This document shows, one piece after another, positions 44,328 to 53,171 of a stretch of DNA of 64,000 bases. Each line of letters starts with the position of its first letter. Positions within the stretch are counted from its first letter, which is position 1. The DNA is from Bradyrhizobium retamae (GTDB taxonomy: Bacteria > Pseudomonadota > Alphaproteobacteria > Rhizobiales > Xanthobacteraceae): positions 113,985-177,984 of the forward strand of contig NZ_LLYA01000046.1 of assembly GCF_001440415.1 (NCBI RefSeq). The letters run 5' to 3'. The translations under genes were made by a program, and so were the position numbers. Below the pieces are notes generated by a model, which searched no databases, was not told the DNA's origin, and saw only the letters and a list, made by a program, of their open reading frames with translations.

Positions 44328-45470
44328 TCATTTTGGGCGGAGCGTAGCGGTATCGGTTGGCTTCTCTGCAAGATCGTAATCGGCGAGCTTGGAGCCGAGT
44401 TCGGTCACGCCCTTGGCAAGTTCGGTTCGGAACGAATTCTGGAAGCCGTCGTCGTAGGTCGCGATGCTGGTGCGGATCGCTGCCCTCCAGTGATCGCCGC
44501 GGTCCCAGGCTTCCGTAAAGCTCGAGGCAAGATCAGCGTGCTGCCGGTTCGCGATCATCGCTTCGATGATTGACCGGGCCTGAAGCCGGTCCTTCGAACT
44601 CTTTGCGGTTGCGTCGCGATCCTCCTTCCGGCGGGATCCGACAATGAGTTTGTGGATGGCGTATCGCTCCGGTGATGGGATGAGGACCGGCACGCCTGCA
44701 CCGTGCAGCAGCACCGCGCGGATGGGCTCGTAGATCAGGTAGTCGAGGAAGCGGAGCGGGAGTGCCGCCGCCCCGCCCAACGCTGGCATCGGCACTGGCT
44801 TGCCTGCCTGATCGTCGGACCACTGATTGGGCGTCAGGAACTCCACCTTGAATTTGCCCCTCGAGACGAACTGGGTGGAGACCCTGCCATCTGCCTGGCT
44901 CGGAATCTCGCGAAAGGTCGGATCGACCTGTCGAAGCACCTCCAGGATGGGTGGTATAGAATCCTTGATAGCCACCGAAATTTCGTGGAATTGCGCAAAG
45001 TCGGCATCGCCGGTCTGCATGGCGACCGCATCAAGGCGTGTACCAAGCACGGCAGAGTAGCATTGGTAGGCAACGGTTCCGACGAGCACGCCCCTCATAC
45101 GGAAGAAGCCGGCCTTCGCCAGTGCTTCCACCACCTGGCCAGTCATGGGCAGCGGGCGCGGCAGGTGGGCCTCGCGCGTCAGTGTGGAAACGAGACGCCG
45201 GCGTCCTTTCAGATCGGCCTTCAGATCCTTGAACGCCTCGACCCTTTTGGTGATTTCGGGATCGTCAACCGGACCAACGTAGCGGCGATCCTGAGCGCCG
45301 CCCTCGGGCTTGGGCGTGTCGAAGTACCAATACTTCTTGCCCTTGACCTCGACGGCCACGAATCTGCCGTTCGCGGAGAACTCGGAGGTGAAGCTCTCGT
45401 CGAGGCTGCGCTGGACAAGTTCGGAATAGAGCGTCTGGTAGGTGATATCGAGGCGCTGGGCGGGAGCCAT
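44328..45470 (-). CDS. GSU2403-family nucleotidyltransferase-fold protein
   Basis: 380 aa. The N-terminal 130 residues are helical; the middle has 'GVLVGTVAYQCYSAVLG' and 'TGDADFAQF', the Gly and Asp-x-Asp elements of a minimal nucleotidyltransferase fold, as in GSU2403-family proteins; the C-terminal half has 'LLHGAGVPVLIPSPERYAIHKLI', like AbiEii-type enzymes. Such proteins occur often in ICE backbones. A toxin-like role is suggested by relation to AbiEii but no antitoxin gene is adjacent. Transcription is likely controlled through two dyads directly upstream. Confidence 0.8.
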   Translation of the reverse strand: MAPAQRLDITYQTLYSELVQRSLDESFTSEFSANGRFVAVEVKGKKYWYFDTPKPEGGAQDRRYVGPVDDPEITKRVEAFKDLKADLKGRRRLVSTLTREAHLPRPLPMTGQVVEALAKAGFFRMRGVLVGTVAYQCYSAVLGTRLDAVAMQTGDADFAQFHEISVAIKDSIPPILEVLRQVDPTFREIPSQADGRVSTQFVSRGKFKVEFLTPNQWSDDQAGKPVPMPALGGAAALPLRFLDYLIYEPIRAVLLHGAGVPVLIPSPERYAIHKLIVGSRRKEDRDATAKSSKDRLQARSIIEAMIANRQHADLASSFTEAWDRGDHWRAAIRTSIATYDDGFQNSFRTELAKGVTELGSKLADYDLAEKPTDTATLRPK

Positions 45471-45482
45471 GGCGGATCATCC

Positions 45483-45565
45483 GTTATACTATTTATGCGG
45501 AAATAGTATAACCGCTGGAACTCAAGGGCAAGATCGTTATACTAGTATCGCTAAAATAGTATAAC
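45483..45565 (-). promoter_or_regulatory. Tandem operator dyads upstream of the nucleotidyltransferase
   Basis: Two dyads share the arms GTTATACTA and TAGTATAAC with 12 nt between: 45483-45512 (arms extend to 12 bp, GTTATACTATTT/AAATAGTATAAC) and 45536-45565. Their centres are 53 bp apart, about five helical turns, so bound dimers would face the same side of DNA. The first lies 13 bp before the start codon. The AT-rich sequence beyond (around 45566-45585) could hold the promoter. The cognate repressor is not identified. Confidence 0.78.
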
Positions 45566-45614
45566 TTTCTTATATATCAATGTTTTACCAGGACAATTTG
45601 GTGCTAATCTGGAC

Positions 45615-47582
45615 CTATAAGCCCAAGCCGCGCTTTTGTCCGATCGACCATGAAATCCCCTCGCCGCCGACGACGCCGGTGACGGCCTGCCCCTTGGCCC
45701 GCTCAAGCACTGGCCGCCATGGCACGAGACTGAAGTCGCGCGCCCGCTCGATCAGCGCGAAGCGGCCGCTGTTAAGCGTCAGCGTACGGCGATAGGTACC
45801 TATGATCCGGTCGCCCGGTTTGGTCTCGGCGTAATCAAGACCGGTCTCGCGCGTCATGCGCGCGCCGACCTCGGCTAGTTCTCGCCGCTCCAGCGTTTGA
45901 AGCAGACTGCGCGCGTAAGCGATCCGTCCACCCTGCTCGCGCGCAAGGCCTTGCTCCAGCAACCACTGCCGCCGCAAACGAAGCGCGCCCTCGAACTCCG
46001 GTCCCAGTCCCGTCGATGCAATCACCTCCGGCGATCTGGCAACGAGTTGCTTGTCGAGCCACGTCGCGCCGGACGCGCCCGGCAATTCGTCAAGGCTTTG
46101 CCAGGACAACACGGTGATCCGCGCGGGGTTGCGCGATCGCTGCGCGGCCTCGAACTGACCCGCGCGTTCGAGGTGATCCGCACCAACGGACCAGTCGCCG
46201 TTACTTGAGCGCTCGACGAGGCTTTGCCGCCGCATAGCTTCCAGCCGGCGGACATGCGACTGAATGAACTCCCCGGAGGCCTTCGGATCGAACTCCCGAT
46301 GCAGTTTGGTGCTGTAGACGCCACGGTTGCGGCCGGCAACCTCCGCGATGGTCCGGTCGACCTCGCGCGGGCTGACGTCGCGCGCGCGAATCTCGACGAT
46401 CGTTTTTCGGATCAAGGGTTCGTCGGTGGCCTGCCGGACTCCGAGATCGGCGTAATGGGTTCGCCCATCGATCCCGTCCACGATCACGTATCGACGGTCG
46501 TGCAACTCATCGGAGACCCCTTCTGCGACCAGCCGCCCGATCACCCGCGCGGCGCCGGACTTCCAATCGAAGATCACATGGTCGCCGGCCGCACGGTGGA
46601 TTCCTGCGGCGGTCAGATCGCGATGCATCGTCTTGATGATGTCGCCGCGCTCGCCCATCCGCCGCAGCGCCGGCTCCATCTCCGGCATGACCCGCCAGAC
46701 GCCCGGCGCGGCTTCCTCCGCCAGGCCCATCTGCTCCAGCGTTCGTAGCCGCCCCATCCGCATCGCGTACCGCCGCGGATCGCGCTCAGCTTTGGCGGCA
46801 AGCCTCAACGTTTCCCCATCCGCGTCCCGCAGGATAGCACGATCGAGCCGGGTGAGCCGCTCGGCGCCCACTTCGTTCTCTAGCTTGCGTAATGCCTCCA
46901 GTTCGCTCTCAGGTCCCAACTCGCGGGTGATGAGCTCGCTGGCCCGCGCGCGGATGCCATAAGCGATGTAATCGCGCGCGATCACAAGATCCTTGCCCTG
47001 GTCGTCCTTGCCGCGCACCACAATGTGGCTGTGGGGATGACCGGTGTTGAAGTGGTCGGCCGCCACCCAATCCAGCCGGGTGCCGAGGTCGGCCTCCATC
47101 TGCTGCATCAAGTCGCGCACAAACGGCTTGAGGTCGGCAAGCTCATTGCTGTCTTCCGGAGCGACGATAAACCGGAACTGGTGACGATCTTGCTCTCCCC
47201 GCTCCGCGAATGCCTTGCCGTCGGCGTGGTTGCTGCTCGCGTCATACAACTCGCCGGGGTCGCCTTCGCGGGTCACCCCGTCGCGCTGCACATAGCGCAG
47301 ATGCGCCCTGACGGCGCCGTTATCGCCCGGCTTGATGCGGACAATGCGCGCCTTGATGACCACGCGGCGCGCACCCGCCGAACGATGGCTCGCCGACACC
47401 GTTCCCTGGGCGTGACCGCGGCCAATCCGCGAGCCGGTAAAAGCCGAGCTTCGGCGCGGCCGTTCTCCGCCAACTTTTGCGGCGATCTTGCGCACGCGTT
47501 TGACATAGCCGACGGTCTTGCGGCCGCGGCGGTTGCCGATGCGCCCGAGCTTGACCCTGAATTCATCGTCGATATCCGACAT
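45615..47582 (-). CDS. Relaxase/mobilisation nuclease (VirD2-like, DUF3363)
   Basis: 655 aa from the ATG at 47582 ('MSDIDDEFRVKLG'); the longer frame covers a leader with repeat structure. The relaxase core is at about 85-250, with 'VRAHLRYVQRDGV' and the metal-binding 'ADHFNTGHPHSHIVV' three-His motif (His, His-Pro-His-Ser-His). The C-terminal DUF3363 region is typical of this ICE family. It nicks the ICE at oriT and pilots the strand through the Trb channel. A candidate nick region lies directly upstream. Confidence 0.92.
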   Translation of the reverse strand: MSDIDDEFRVKLGRIGNRRGRKTVGYVKRVRKIAAKVGGERPRRSSAFTGSRIGRGHAQGTVSASHRSAGARRVVIKARIVRIKPGDNGAVRAHLRYVQRDGVTREGDPGELYDASSNHADGKAFAERGEQDRHQFRFIVAPEDSNELADLKPFVRDLMQQMEADLGTRLDWVAADHFNTGHPHSHIVVRGKDDQGKDLVIARDYIAYGIRARASELITRELGPESELEALRKLENEVGAERLTRLDRAILRDADGETLRLAAKAERDPRRYAMRMGRLRTLEQMGLAEEAAPGVWRVMPEMEPALRRMGERGDIIKTMHRDLTAAGIHRAAGDHVIFDWKSGAARVIGRLVAEGVSDELHDRRYVIVDGIDGRTHYADLGVRQATDEPLIRKTIVEIRARDVSPREVDRTIAEVAGRNRGVYSTKLHREFDPKASGEFIQSHVRRLEAMRRQSLVERSSNGDWSVGADHLERAGQFEAAQRSRNPARITVLSWQSLDELPGASGATWLDKQLVARSPEVIASTGLGPEFEGALRLRRQWLLEQGLAREQGGRIAYARSLLQTLERRELAEVGARMTRETGLDYAETKPGDRIIGTYRRTLTLNSGRFALIERARDFSLVPWRPVLERAKGQAVTGVVGGEGISWSIGQKRGLGL

Positions 47583-47622
47583 CGCCGCCCTCTGCGCTGG
47601 AGCATGTGCGTGCTCTCTCGCC

Positions 47623-47675
47623 TTGTCGCAAGACGCAGACCTCGTTGGCGACAATGCCGTTACGGCTGGCGACAA
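47623..47675. other. Candidate oriT-like repeat cluster
   Basis: Between traF and the relaxase gene: TTGTCGC (47623-47629) is an inverted copy of GCGACAA, which occurs as GGCGACAA at 47647-47654 and 47668-47675, exactly 21 bp apart. The 295-bp gap (47583-47877) has no gene. Its position next to the relaxase fits an origin of transfer or a relaxase-operon operator; no nic consensus was recognised. Confidence 0.4.
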
Positions 47676-47877
47676 ATCCTGGATGTGCAGACAACGACTT
47701 AGGCGCGCTCTGGCGCCAGTGCTTTTATCTTGCCCTCCCGCTTCGCTCGTTCGCTCGTTCACCCGTTGGTCTCAATGGAAGAGCTTGCTTGACCGCAGGT
47801 TCGCGATCTGCCCGAACGAAAGCTCAGCGGCATACCGGGGAAGGTGCGCGCACGCACGATCGCTGTCATGGGCAACT

Positions 47878-48417
47878 TCAAATATCTGGATGCCAGGTCC
47901 AGAGCGGATGCGCCACGCCCAGGACGTCGCAGCGCAGCACCGGGCCGAAGTATCGCGAGTCGAACGAATGAGGGTGCGGCTGAAGCAGGAAAAATTCTCC
48001 TTCAACAAGCCGCAAGCAGCCTTCCCAGGTTGGCAGGGGCCGTCCCCCTCGATCGTTCTGAAGCACCTCTACAATGACTTTTCCATTGACCAGGACCGAT
48101 TCGATCGGCGCTTTGGCGCGGCACACTTCATCGCCGCCGGCCGCAGCCACCTGCTTCAGAAGAGGTACCGGCCCCGGCAAAACGCCATGCGCGATGATCA
48201 GGAGTTCAATAGCCGGCGGCGGTCTGAACAGCGCCAGTTCACCGTGCGCGGGCAGCCGTTGCTCCAGATAGTAGAAGCCGAGTGGCGCGCTGCCCGAGGC
48301 ATTGTAGATCAACAGCGGCATCCCGTTCGCGAAGGAAATCAGCACTGCGATGATGCTGGCGCACATGGCCGAGAGCACGGCCAGTTGGCGCCAGGGACTT
48401 GCGCGATCAATCAGCAT
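47878..48417 (-). CDS. traF: TraF-like S26 signal peptidase
   Basis: 179 aa from the ATG at 48417. One N-terminal membrane helix, then 'NASGSAPLGFYYLE' with the catalytic Ser43 (S-x-P-x-G) and Lys88 in 'PLLKQVAA', the Ser/Lys dyad of S26 peptidases. TraF-type enzymes cyclise or mature the TrbC pilin. Overlaps the preceding AlpA-like gene by 11 bp. Confidence 0.92.
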   Translation of the reverse strand: MLIDRASPWRQLAVLSAMCASIIAVLISFANGMPLLIYNASGSAPLGFYYLEQRLPAHGELALFRPPPAIELLIIAHGVLPGPVPLLKQVAAAGGDEVCRAKAPIESVLVNGKVIVEVLQNDRGGRPLPTWEGCLRLVEGEFFLLQPHPHSFDSRYFGPVLRCDVLGVAHPLWTWHPDI

Positions 48418-48628
48418 CGGAGGTTGACCTCCGCTTATTGGCTTCCGAATATTCGATGAGGTCTTCGATGTGGTAGCGGACATAGCGTCCGTGCTTGCGG
48501 TAGGCGGGCCCTCTTCCGTTCACCCGCATTTTTTCAAGGGTATTCTTAGTGAGGCGCAGCCAGGCGGCAGCCTCTACCGTGTTGAGAAACGGCTTATCGG
48601 ACCCTTGGTCGTCGTCACTCTTCGTCAT
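48407..48628 (-). CDS. AlpA/excisionase-like DNA-binding protein
   Basis: 73 aa from the ATG at 48628, with AAGGAG eight bases upstream. A winged helix-turn-helix of the MerR/excisionase type: 'LNTVEAAAWLRLTKNTLEKM', 'GRGPAYRKHGRYVRYHIEDL'. Small regulators of this type occur in the DNA-processing block of this ICE family and may control excision or traF/relaxase expression. Overlaps traF. Confidence 0.85.
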   Translation of the reverse strand: MTKSDDDQGSDKPFLNTVEAAAWLRLTKNTLEKMRVNGRGPAYRKHGRYVRYHIEDLIEYSEANKRRSTSDAD

Positions 48629-48781
48629 TTCCAATGCTCCTTATCATCTACCTCGTCAAGCACGAGGCGTGAGAAGAAGCGTCGTCACATTGGCAACCTG
48701 ATTGGGAGTGGCGAATGCGGCAGGGTCTGTTTCGCCATCCCGAGAAAGCAAGTCTCGTCAAGCAGCCGCGACAAGAAGCGG

Positions 48782-49585
48782 CTAGCTCAGGAGATCGCGA
48801 TAGCCGCCCTTCATCAATTCGGTTCCCTTGGCAACAAGCCGTCGCGTGCGATCCTTCAGGAATTGACTGTGCCCGTGCCATTCCTCCGCAACCTTTTTCT
48901 CCCCGAAGATCGTGATTGCAATCTGGCGGTAGGTCTTGCCCCCCAGGCTTTCATCGAGCGCGATCAGGGCGTGATGCAGACGTTCGTCGCTTGCGAACGG
49001 CGGCGTTTGTATTGTCCTCTGGCCAGGCTCGGTGAAACGCTTCAGCCGCTTCAGAAGCTCGATTTGCGCGGAGAGGTCGCCGAGGCCATGGAGCTCGAAG
49101 ACCGGCGCAAATGGCGCAGTTAGGGCAGGAAGACCGCGGATTTCGAGGGGGACATGAACGCCCGCTCCCTTCACCAACACCAACGGGACCTTGTCGACAC
49201 CGATGACCGCCGTTCGATTGAACTTGAAGTCCGCAAGCGTGGACGGCGGCGTGTTTTCGTTGCCATTTCGCATTTGGGCGTTGAGGCGGATCACCCGCTT
49301 CAGGGCATCGACGTGCCAGAACACCGGTGCCTGCCGGGCACATAGCGCGGGGTCGGCAAAGGCATAAAGTCCCCATCGTTCGGCGCGCGGAAAGCGTCGC
49401 CGCAGCCGCAACAGCCACGTCCCATCACTAAGTCTGATGTACGGCAGACGTCGAGGAACGGAGCCTCGCCACTCGGCGATATAGTCTTTGTTCCGGCGCA
49501 AGAACTCCCACGCCCAGTCGCATGCGTCATAGCCTGCCGGATCAAGGCGAGCGACGCCATCGCGCGTACGGCGGTGCGAAGACAT
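48782..49585 (-). CDS. DUF2285 protein with N-terminal DUF6499-like domain
   Basis: 267 aa from the ATG at 49585 ('MSSHRRTRDGVA'). First part 'DACDWAWEFLRRNKDYIAEW' matches the transcriptional-regulator-like DUF6499 module; the C-terminal 100 residues ('LHHALIALDESLGGKTYRQIA', 'IFGEKKVAEEWHG') match DUF2285, a helix-turn-helix-like domain. The pair is a standard ICE backbone gene upstream of the alpA/traF block. Probable DNA-binding regulator. Confidence 0.85.
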   Translation of the reverse strand: MSSHRRTRDGVARLDPAGYDACDWAWEFLRRNKDYIAEWRGSVPRRLPYIRLSDGTWLLRLRRRFPRAERWGLYAFADPALCARQAPVFWHVDALKRVIRLNAQMRNGNENTPPSTLADFKFNRTAVIGVDKVPLVLVKGAGVHVPLEIRGLPALTAPFAPVFELHGLGDLSAQIELLKRLKRFTEPGQRTIQTPPFASDERLHHALIALDESLGGKTYRQIAITIFGEKKVAEEWHGHSQFLKDRTRRLVAKGTELMKGGYRDLLS

Positions 49586-49972
49586 GACGGGATGGTTCAG
49601 GGCCTGCCCCAAGCTAGAAAGCACTTCGGAGCGCTGATCGTTTCGGCCAAATGGGGCAACAGAACGGCCCATCGGGTACTTTCAGGCGCCGATTGCATCA
49701 GTCCGCCAGTGTCGAGATCATGCCCGCGCAGGTTTCTGCTGGCGTTTCTGCGGATCGCCCAACACCGGATCACATAATGCCAATCGGCCGTGGTTGCGAG
49801 AACCCTTCTCTCGCCCCCGTGCTGGCCCCACGGCAGACACTCGAACGCGGTAGCCCCACGAACAAGACGTCTCAATGTCAATCTTGCATATTCCGTGGTA
49901 CGCTTTCTCGTGTGCGGGCCGATTCCGGTCTGCGCAGTAAGCGATCTCATTTGAGATTTAACGGAGGGGCAT
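49586..49972. other. Intergenic region between DUF2285 and the Lys-rich peptide
   Basis: About 390 bp with frames on both strands that lack start signals or recognisable content. It should include divergent promoters for the DUF2285 gene (minus) and the lysine-rich peptide (plus). No repeat stands out. Confidence 0.35.
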
Positions 49973-50044
49973 ATGGCCAAGAAAGCGAAGAAGGCGAAGA
50001 AGACCACCGTGAAAAAGGCCAAAAAGAAGAAGATGAAGAAGTAA
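49973..50044 (+). CDS. 23-aa lysine/alanine-rich peptide
   Basis: ATG at 49973 with GGAGG six to ten bases upstream opens 23 codons of almost only Lys and Ala ('MAKKAKKAKKTTVKKAKKK' and a Met-Lys-Lys end). It resembles the tail of histone H1-like bacterial proteins. A strong hairpin follows at 50144. Such tiny basic proteins are often unannotated; a nucleic-acid-binding role is inferred from charge alone. Confidence 0.55.
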   Translation: MAKKAKKAKKTTVKKAKKKKMKK

Positions 50045-50143
50045 GTCTTCGACGACCTTCTGCTCGTTCCGAGCAAGATGCCTGCTGCGGCAACGTTTGC
50101 AATCGTCGACCTCGCTTTGGTCTGAATGGAACGATCAATGGTT

Positions 50144-50197
50144 GGGCCGGACCGCATGGCGCCTTGGGCACCGTGCAGTCCGGCCCTCAAATTCTTA
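50144..50197 (+). terminator. Hairpin after the Lys-rich peptide gene
   Basis: GGGCCGGAC (50144-50152) pairs with GTCCGGCCC (50178-50186), with inner pairing GCATGG/CCGTGC, followed by the weakly T-rich TCAAATTCTTAT. It fits a transcription terminator about 100 bp after the small gene, although the T-run is poor. Confidence 0.5.
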
Positions 50198-50237
50198 TAG
50201 CCTTTCCGGCAGCTCTGCCCTGAGTTGGCCGAGGCCT

Positions 50238-50387
50238 TTAATGAAACCCATTCATCACCGTCACGACCTTCGATAGCAGGACGCCAGTCGACATTAGCGC
50301 GGCAAGGCTGATGATCATTTGCGCCAGGCAAGTGCGCTTAAGCGTCACCGCTTGTGGATCGGGAAACAACATGAACGGACTCGCCAT
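50238..50387 (-). pseudogene. C-terminal remnant of a membrane protein
   Basis: The minus-strand frame reads 'ASPFMLFPDPQAVTLKRTCL' followed by 'AQMIISLAALMSTGVLLSKVV', a cytoplasmic segment plus a membrane helix. The similar-looking sequence continues upstream to about 50450 without a convincing start. It may be the tail of a channel-like membrane protein, but the family is uncertain. Confidence 0.3.
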
Positions 50388-50595
50388 CGTCAGCTTCAGT
50401 GAAGCGGTGAACGCGTTTGTAGTGGCCGAGAAATAGGGTGAGTCGCGCCGATCGCGATGCAGTATATTTGCCGCCCATAAGGTTGACTCTTCACCGACTC
50501 GGCTGCGGCAAACTCGGGGCACGAATTGAGACGCCGCGCCGAATCGGTCGGCCTAAGTTCAGGTAAACAAAAGATTAACGGCTTCCGTCGTACGG

Positions 50596-50629
50596 CTAAA
50601 AGGCCCCGCCCGAGTGGGTCGGGCGGGGC
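50596..50629 (-). terminator. Rho-independent terminator of the DUF736 gene
   Basis: GCCCCGCCCGA and TCGGGCGGGGC form an 11-bp perfect GC stem around a 5-nt loop (50603-50629); on the minus strand it is followed by CTTTTAGCC. It lies 16 bp beyond the DUF736 stop codon. A classic intrinsic terminator. Confidence 0.85.
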
Positions 50630-50644
50630 TCGGTGGAGAGAACC

Positions 50645-50962
50645 TCAGTCGCCGTTCTTCCGCGGCCGCGACCAGAGCAGGGCATGACCATCGTCTTGAT
50701 CCTCGAACAGGTTCGCGTAGATCGGCGCGTTGAACGAAGGATCATCGAGCTTGAGCGAAAGGTAGTCGCGGCCCTCCTCTGAGCGCTTCGACCAGGCTGC
50801 CCCGATCTCGGCCCGGCCGACGTAGACGCGGTGACTGGGCGCGTTCTCGTTTGTGCGGTTGGGCTCGGCGACGATGCGGACGCCCTTCGCTTGCACGCTC
50901 AGGGTGACGATCTCGCCCTGAAAATCGTTGCCGACCTTCTTAAAGGAACCGATGTTAGCCAT
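50645..50962 (-). CDS. DUF736 protein
   Basis: 105 aa, a full-length DUF736 domain: 'IGSFKKVGNDFQGEIVTLSV', 'SHRVYVGRAEIGAAWSKRS' and 'LDDPSFNAPIYANLFED'. AAGGAG lies eight bases before the ATG. DUF736 is among the most conserved and abundant proteins of alphaproteobacterial ICEs and plasmids; a single-strand DNA-binding or maintenance function is suspected but not established. Monocistronic: hairpin leader upstream, terminator downstream. Confidence 0.93.
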   Translation of the reverse strand: MANIGSFKKVGNDFQGEIVTLSVQAKGVRIVAEPNRTNENAPSHRVYVGRAEIGAAWSKRSEEGRDYLSLKLDDPSFNAPIYANLFEDQDDGHALLWSRPRKNGD

Positions 50963-51064
50963 GTCACTTCTCCTTGAGTTTTCGAGCCCGCGACCACCGC
51001 GGCCTCGATGGTGATCGAGAGGCCGAATGACGATCGGCGACGCACCCGCTCGCGGGCCGGAGCG

Positions 51065-51137
51065 TAGCGGAGGACGCTAGCCGCAAGACTTTCTTGGCTC
51101 GCGAGGAATGGGCGTGAGCCCAGGGGAAGAAAGTCTT
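51065..51137 (-). ncRNA. Structured leader element ahead of DUF736
   Basis: AAGACTTTCTT (51085-51095) and AAGAAAGTCTT (51127-51137) are a perfect 11-bp inverted repeat; inside, GGCTCGCG (51096-51103) pairs with CGTGAGCC (51113-51120) with one G-U, leaving a 9-nt loop and a 6-nt bulge. Ten bases from the stem base, toward the gene, is TAGCGGAGGA (51065-51074). The DUF2493 leader has the same ten bases in the same place beside a different hairpin. About 103 nt separate it from the start codon. Likely a cis-acting RNA; I do not recognise a described class. Confidence 0.55.
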
Positions 51138-51479
51138 AACGGCGGCGTTGCGGCTCAGACGATCGAGGCGGAGCCGGTCTTCGGCCAGATCAAGCCATCA
51201 AGAGGCAAGGTGCGTCCGTGCGCTGAACAGCCTTAAGGAGACGGGCGGCGGACGTCGGTCGTCCTGTACAAGAGGTCGAGAGGTTCAGGCGAAGAAAGGA
51301 AACAACGTGCGGGAAAAGTCGGGCGTCGGCCGCCCCGAAATAGCCGTTAGAGAACGCCCGCCTCGACACTCACAGGGTCGCGAATGATCGGCATAATGGC
51401 CGTGTACTACTCTGAGGAGACCGCCTCTCGCTGCGATACCCGTCGTTGGCGATTTCGACGCACCTAACGATTGAGGAGA

Positions 51480-51848
51480 ACCCTGGGCGCCGAGCCGAAG
51501 GGCTATAACCGTCCTGGCCGCGAGAACTCGCCCTGCCCTGACTGACTGAAGATGGCCAAGTTCGGCCAAGACGGTCATGCGCGCCTGTGTCACCGATGAA
51601 GATCGAACCGATGCAGCCAAAGATCTCGCGCCAGAGCGGGGATGGCATCCCAACGTACGATATCCGAGGATCACATGATAACCGGCAATGGCCGCCGGAA
51701 TGGCAAAGACTGCCGCGATGACGGCGCGCAAGACGAATGACGGCGCCAGGGCGAAGGTGATCTGACCGATGAGGAGCATCAAGCGCGGCGGCAGCGATGC
51801 CGACGAGCAACGCGCCGATGGTGCCTGCGCACTATGAAATACCATCAC
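51480..51848 (-). pseudogene. Frameshifted membrane protein
   Basis: The minus strand reads 'LMLLIGQITFALAPSFVLRA' and 'VIAAVFAIPAAIAGYHVILG' in one frame, then continues in another with 'VGMPSPLWREIFGCIGSIFIG', so a small two- or three-helix membrane protein has been frameshifted near 51680. Comparable intact proteins occur in this position in related ICEs. The remaining sequence (51138-51479 and 51849-52122) shows no intact gene. Confidence 0.5.
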
Positions 51849-52122
51849 GCCGGCAGTGAACCTAACCAGGAATGGAAGGGCGTCTACAGCGAGAGCAAAG
51901 ATCGGAGCAGAATAGGCCGATGCGAAGGTATTGAGGAAGTCCGAGAGTAATTCGCGCCTTCCACCACCACCTCGACGCGAGGTTACTCAAGCCGGAACTA
52001 GTTAGAAGTGCGGCTCACTGTCTAACCACGTTCGAGGTGGCGAATATGCTCGGGTGGCGCGATTGCGTCGGTTACGACGCTAGCCCTATGCAGGGAGATT
52101 TCGAAATCGGCATGGACGGCGC

Positions 52123-53061
52123 TCACGCGCCGCCATCGCCAAACTTCCAGACCGGGATGCCGAGCCGTTTCGCCTTGTCGGCGAGATTGCTCTGGATGCC
52201 AGTGCCGGGGAAGACCATGACGCCGATCGGCAGAATCTCCAGCATCGCGTCATTGCGCTTGAACGGTGCGGCCTTGGCGTGCTTGGTCCAGTCTGGCTTG
52301 AAAGCAATCTGAGGCACCTTGCGATTGGTCGCCCATTTGGCGGCGATCAGTTCGGCGCCTTTCGGCGAGCCGCCATGCAGCAGCACCATGTCAGGATGCT
52401 TGGCGTGGACCTTGTCAAGTCGATCCCAGATCAGATGATGGTCGTTGAAGTCGAGCCCACCGGTCAGGGCAATTTTGGGGCCGGCCGGCAGCAACACTGC
52501 GGTCTCCGCCCGGTGTTTGGCGGCGAGGAAATCCCTGGAGTCGATCATCGCCGCAGTAAGCTTGCGATGATTGACCAGCGATCCAGAGCGAGGACGCCAG
52601 GGCGAGCCGGTATGGACCTGGAAGCTCTCGATGGATTGATCGCGGAAGAGCTCCATGCAGTTACGACGTTCGACCAGCGTGATGCCTTCGGCCGTGAGCC
52701 GCTCGAGTTCCACCGATCTGATTTCCGAGCCGTCCTGCTCACGCTGGCTCTTCCGCTGCGCTTGCTCGTTGCTGTCGAGCTCGCGCTCGATGCGTTCTGT
52801 TGCACGGTGGAACAGGTTGACCGTCGACCAGAGCAGGTCATCGAGATCCGGCTCGAGGCGAGTGTCGCTTAGGGTTGCGACGAGGGCGTCGAAGATATCG
52901 GCGACAGCACCCGCGATCATCTTGCCTTCGGGAAGCGGCCTCGGGTCTGGCTCGTCGTTGAAAGGACGGTAGCCAAAGAGCTGAAGTTCGCTAATGACGT
53001 GATCCATCGGGAATGAGCCGTGCGTTGGTTCGAAATCGATGTCGTTGCGATCGGATGTCAT
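52123..53061 (-). CDS. DUF2493 protein
   Basis: 312 aa from the ATG at 53061 ('MTSDRNDIDFEPTHG'); upstream frame is the leader. The N-terminal two-thirds are helical ('LDDLLWSTVNLFHRATERIE'); the C-terminal DUF2493 domain has 'IALTGGLDFNDHHLIWDRLD', 'VLLHGGSPKGAELIAAKWA' and 'VMVFPGTGIQSNLADKAK', a Rossmann-like SLOG/TIR-related nucleotide-binding fold. DUF2493 is a regular ICE backbone gene, possibly a nucleotide sensor. AGGAC lies a few bases before the start. Confidence 0.9.
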   Translation of the reverse strand: MTSDRNDIDFEPTHGSFPMDHVISELQLFGYRPFNDEPDPRPLPEGKMIAGAVADIFDALVATLSDTRLEPDLDDLLWSTVNLFHRATERIERELDSNEQAQRKSQREQDGSEIRSVELERLTAEGITLVERRNCMELFRDQSIESFQVHTGSPWRPRSGSLVNHRKLTAAMIDSRDFLAAKHRAETAVLLPAGPKIALTGGLDFNDHHLIWDRLDKVHAKHPDMVLLHGGSPKGAELIAAKWATNRKVPQIAFKPDWTKHAKAAPFKRNDAMLEILPIGVMVFPGTGIQSNLADKAKRLGIPVWKFGDGGA

Positions 53062-53171
53062 GGTCGAGGTCCTTTGCCCGGATCGGCCGCGCCAATCGCG
53101 GCCTTCGTGGCGATCACCTGACGGCGAGCGGAACGGACCAGAAGCCGAAGCGAAGCGAAGGGCCGCAGCGA

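Noticed and set aside
49597..50331. 244-codon minus-strand frame beside DUF2285
   Set aside because: It overlaps the lysine-rich peptide gene and its terminator, has no ribosome-binding site and no recognisable protein features.
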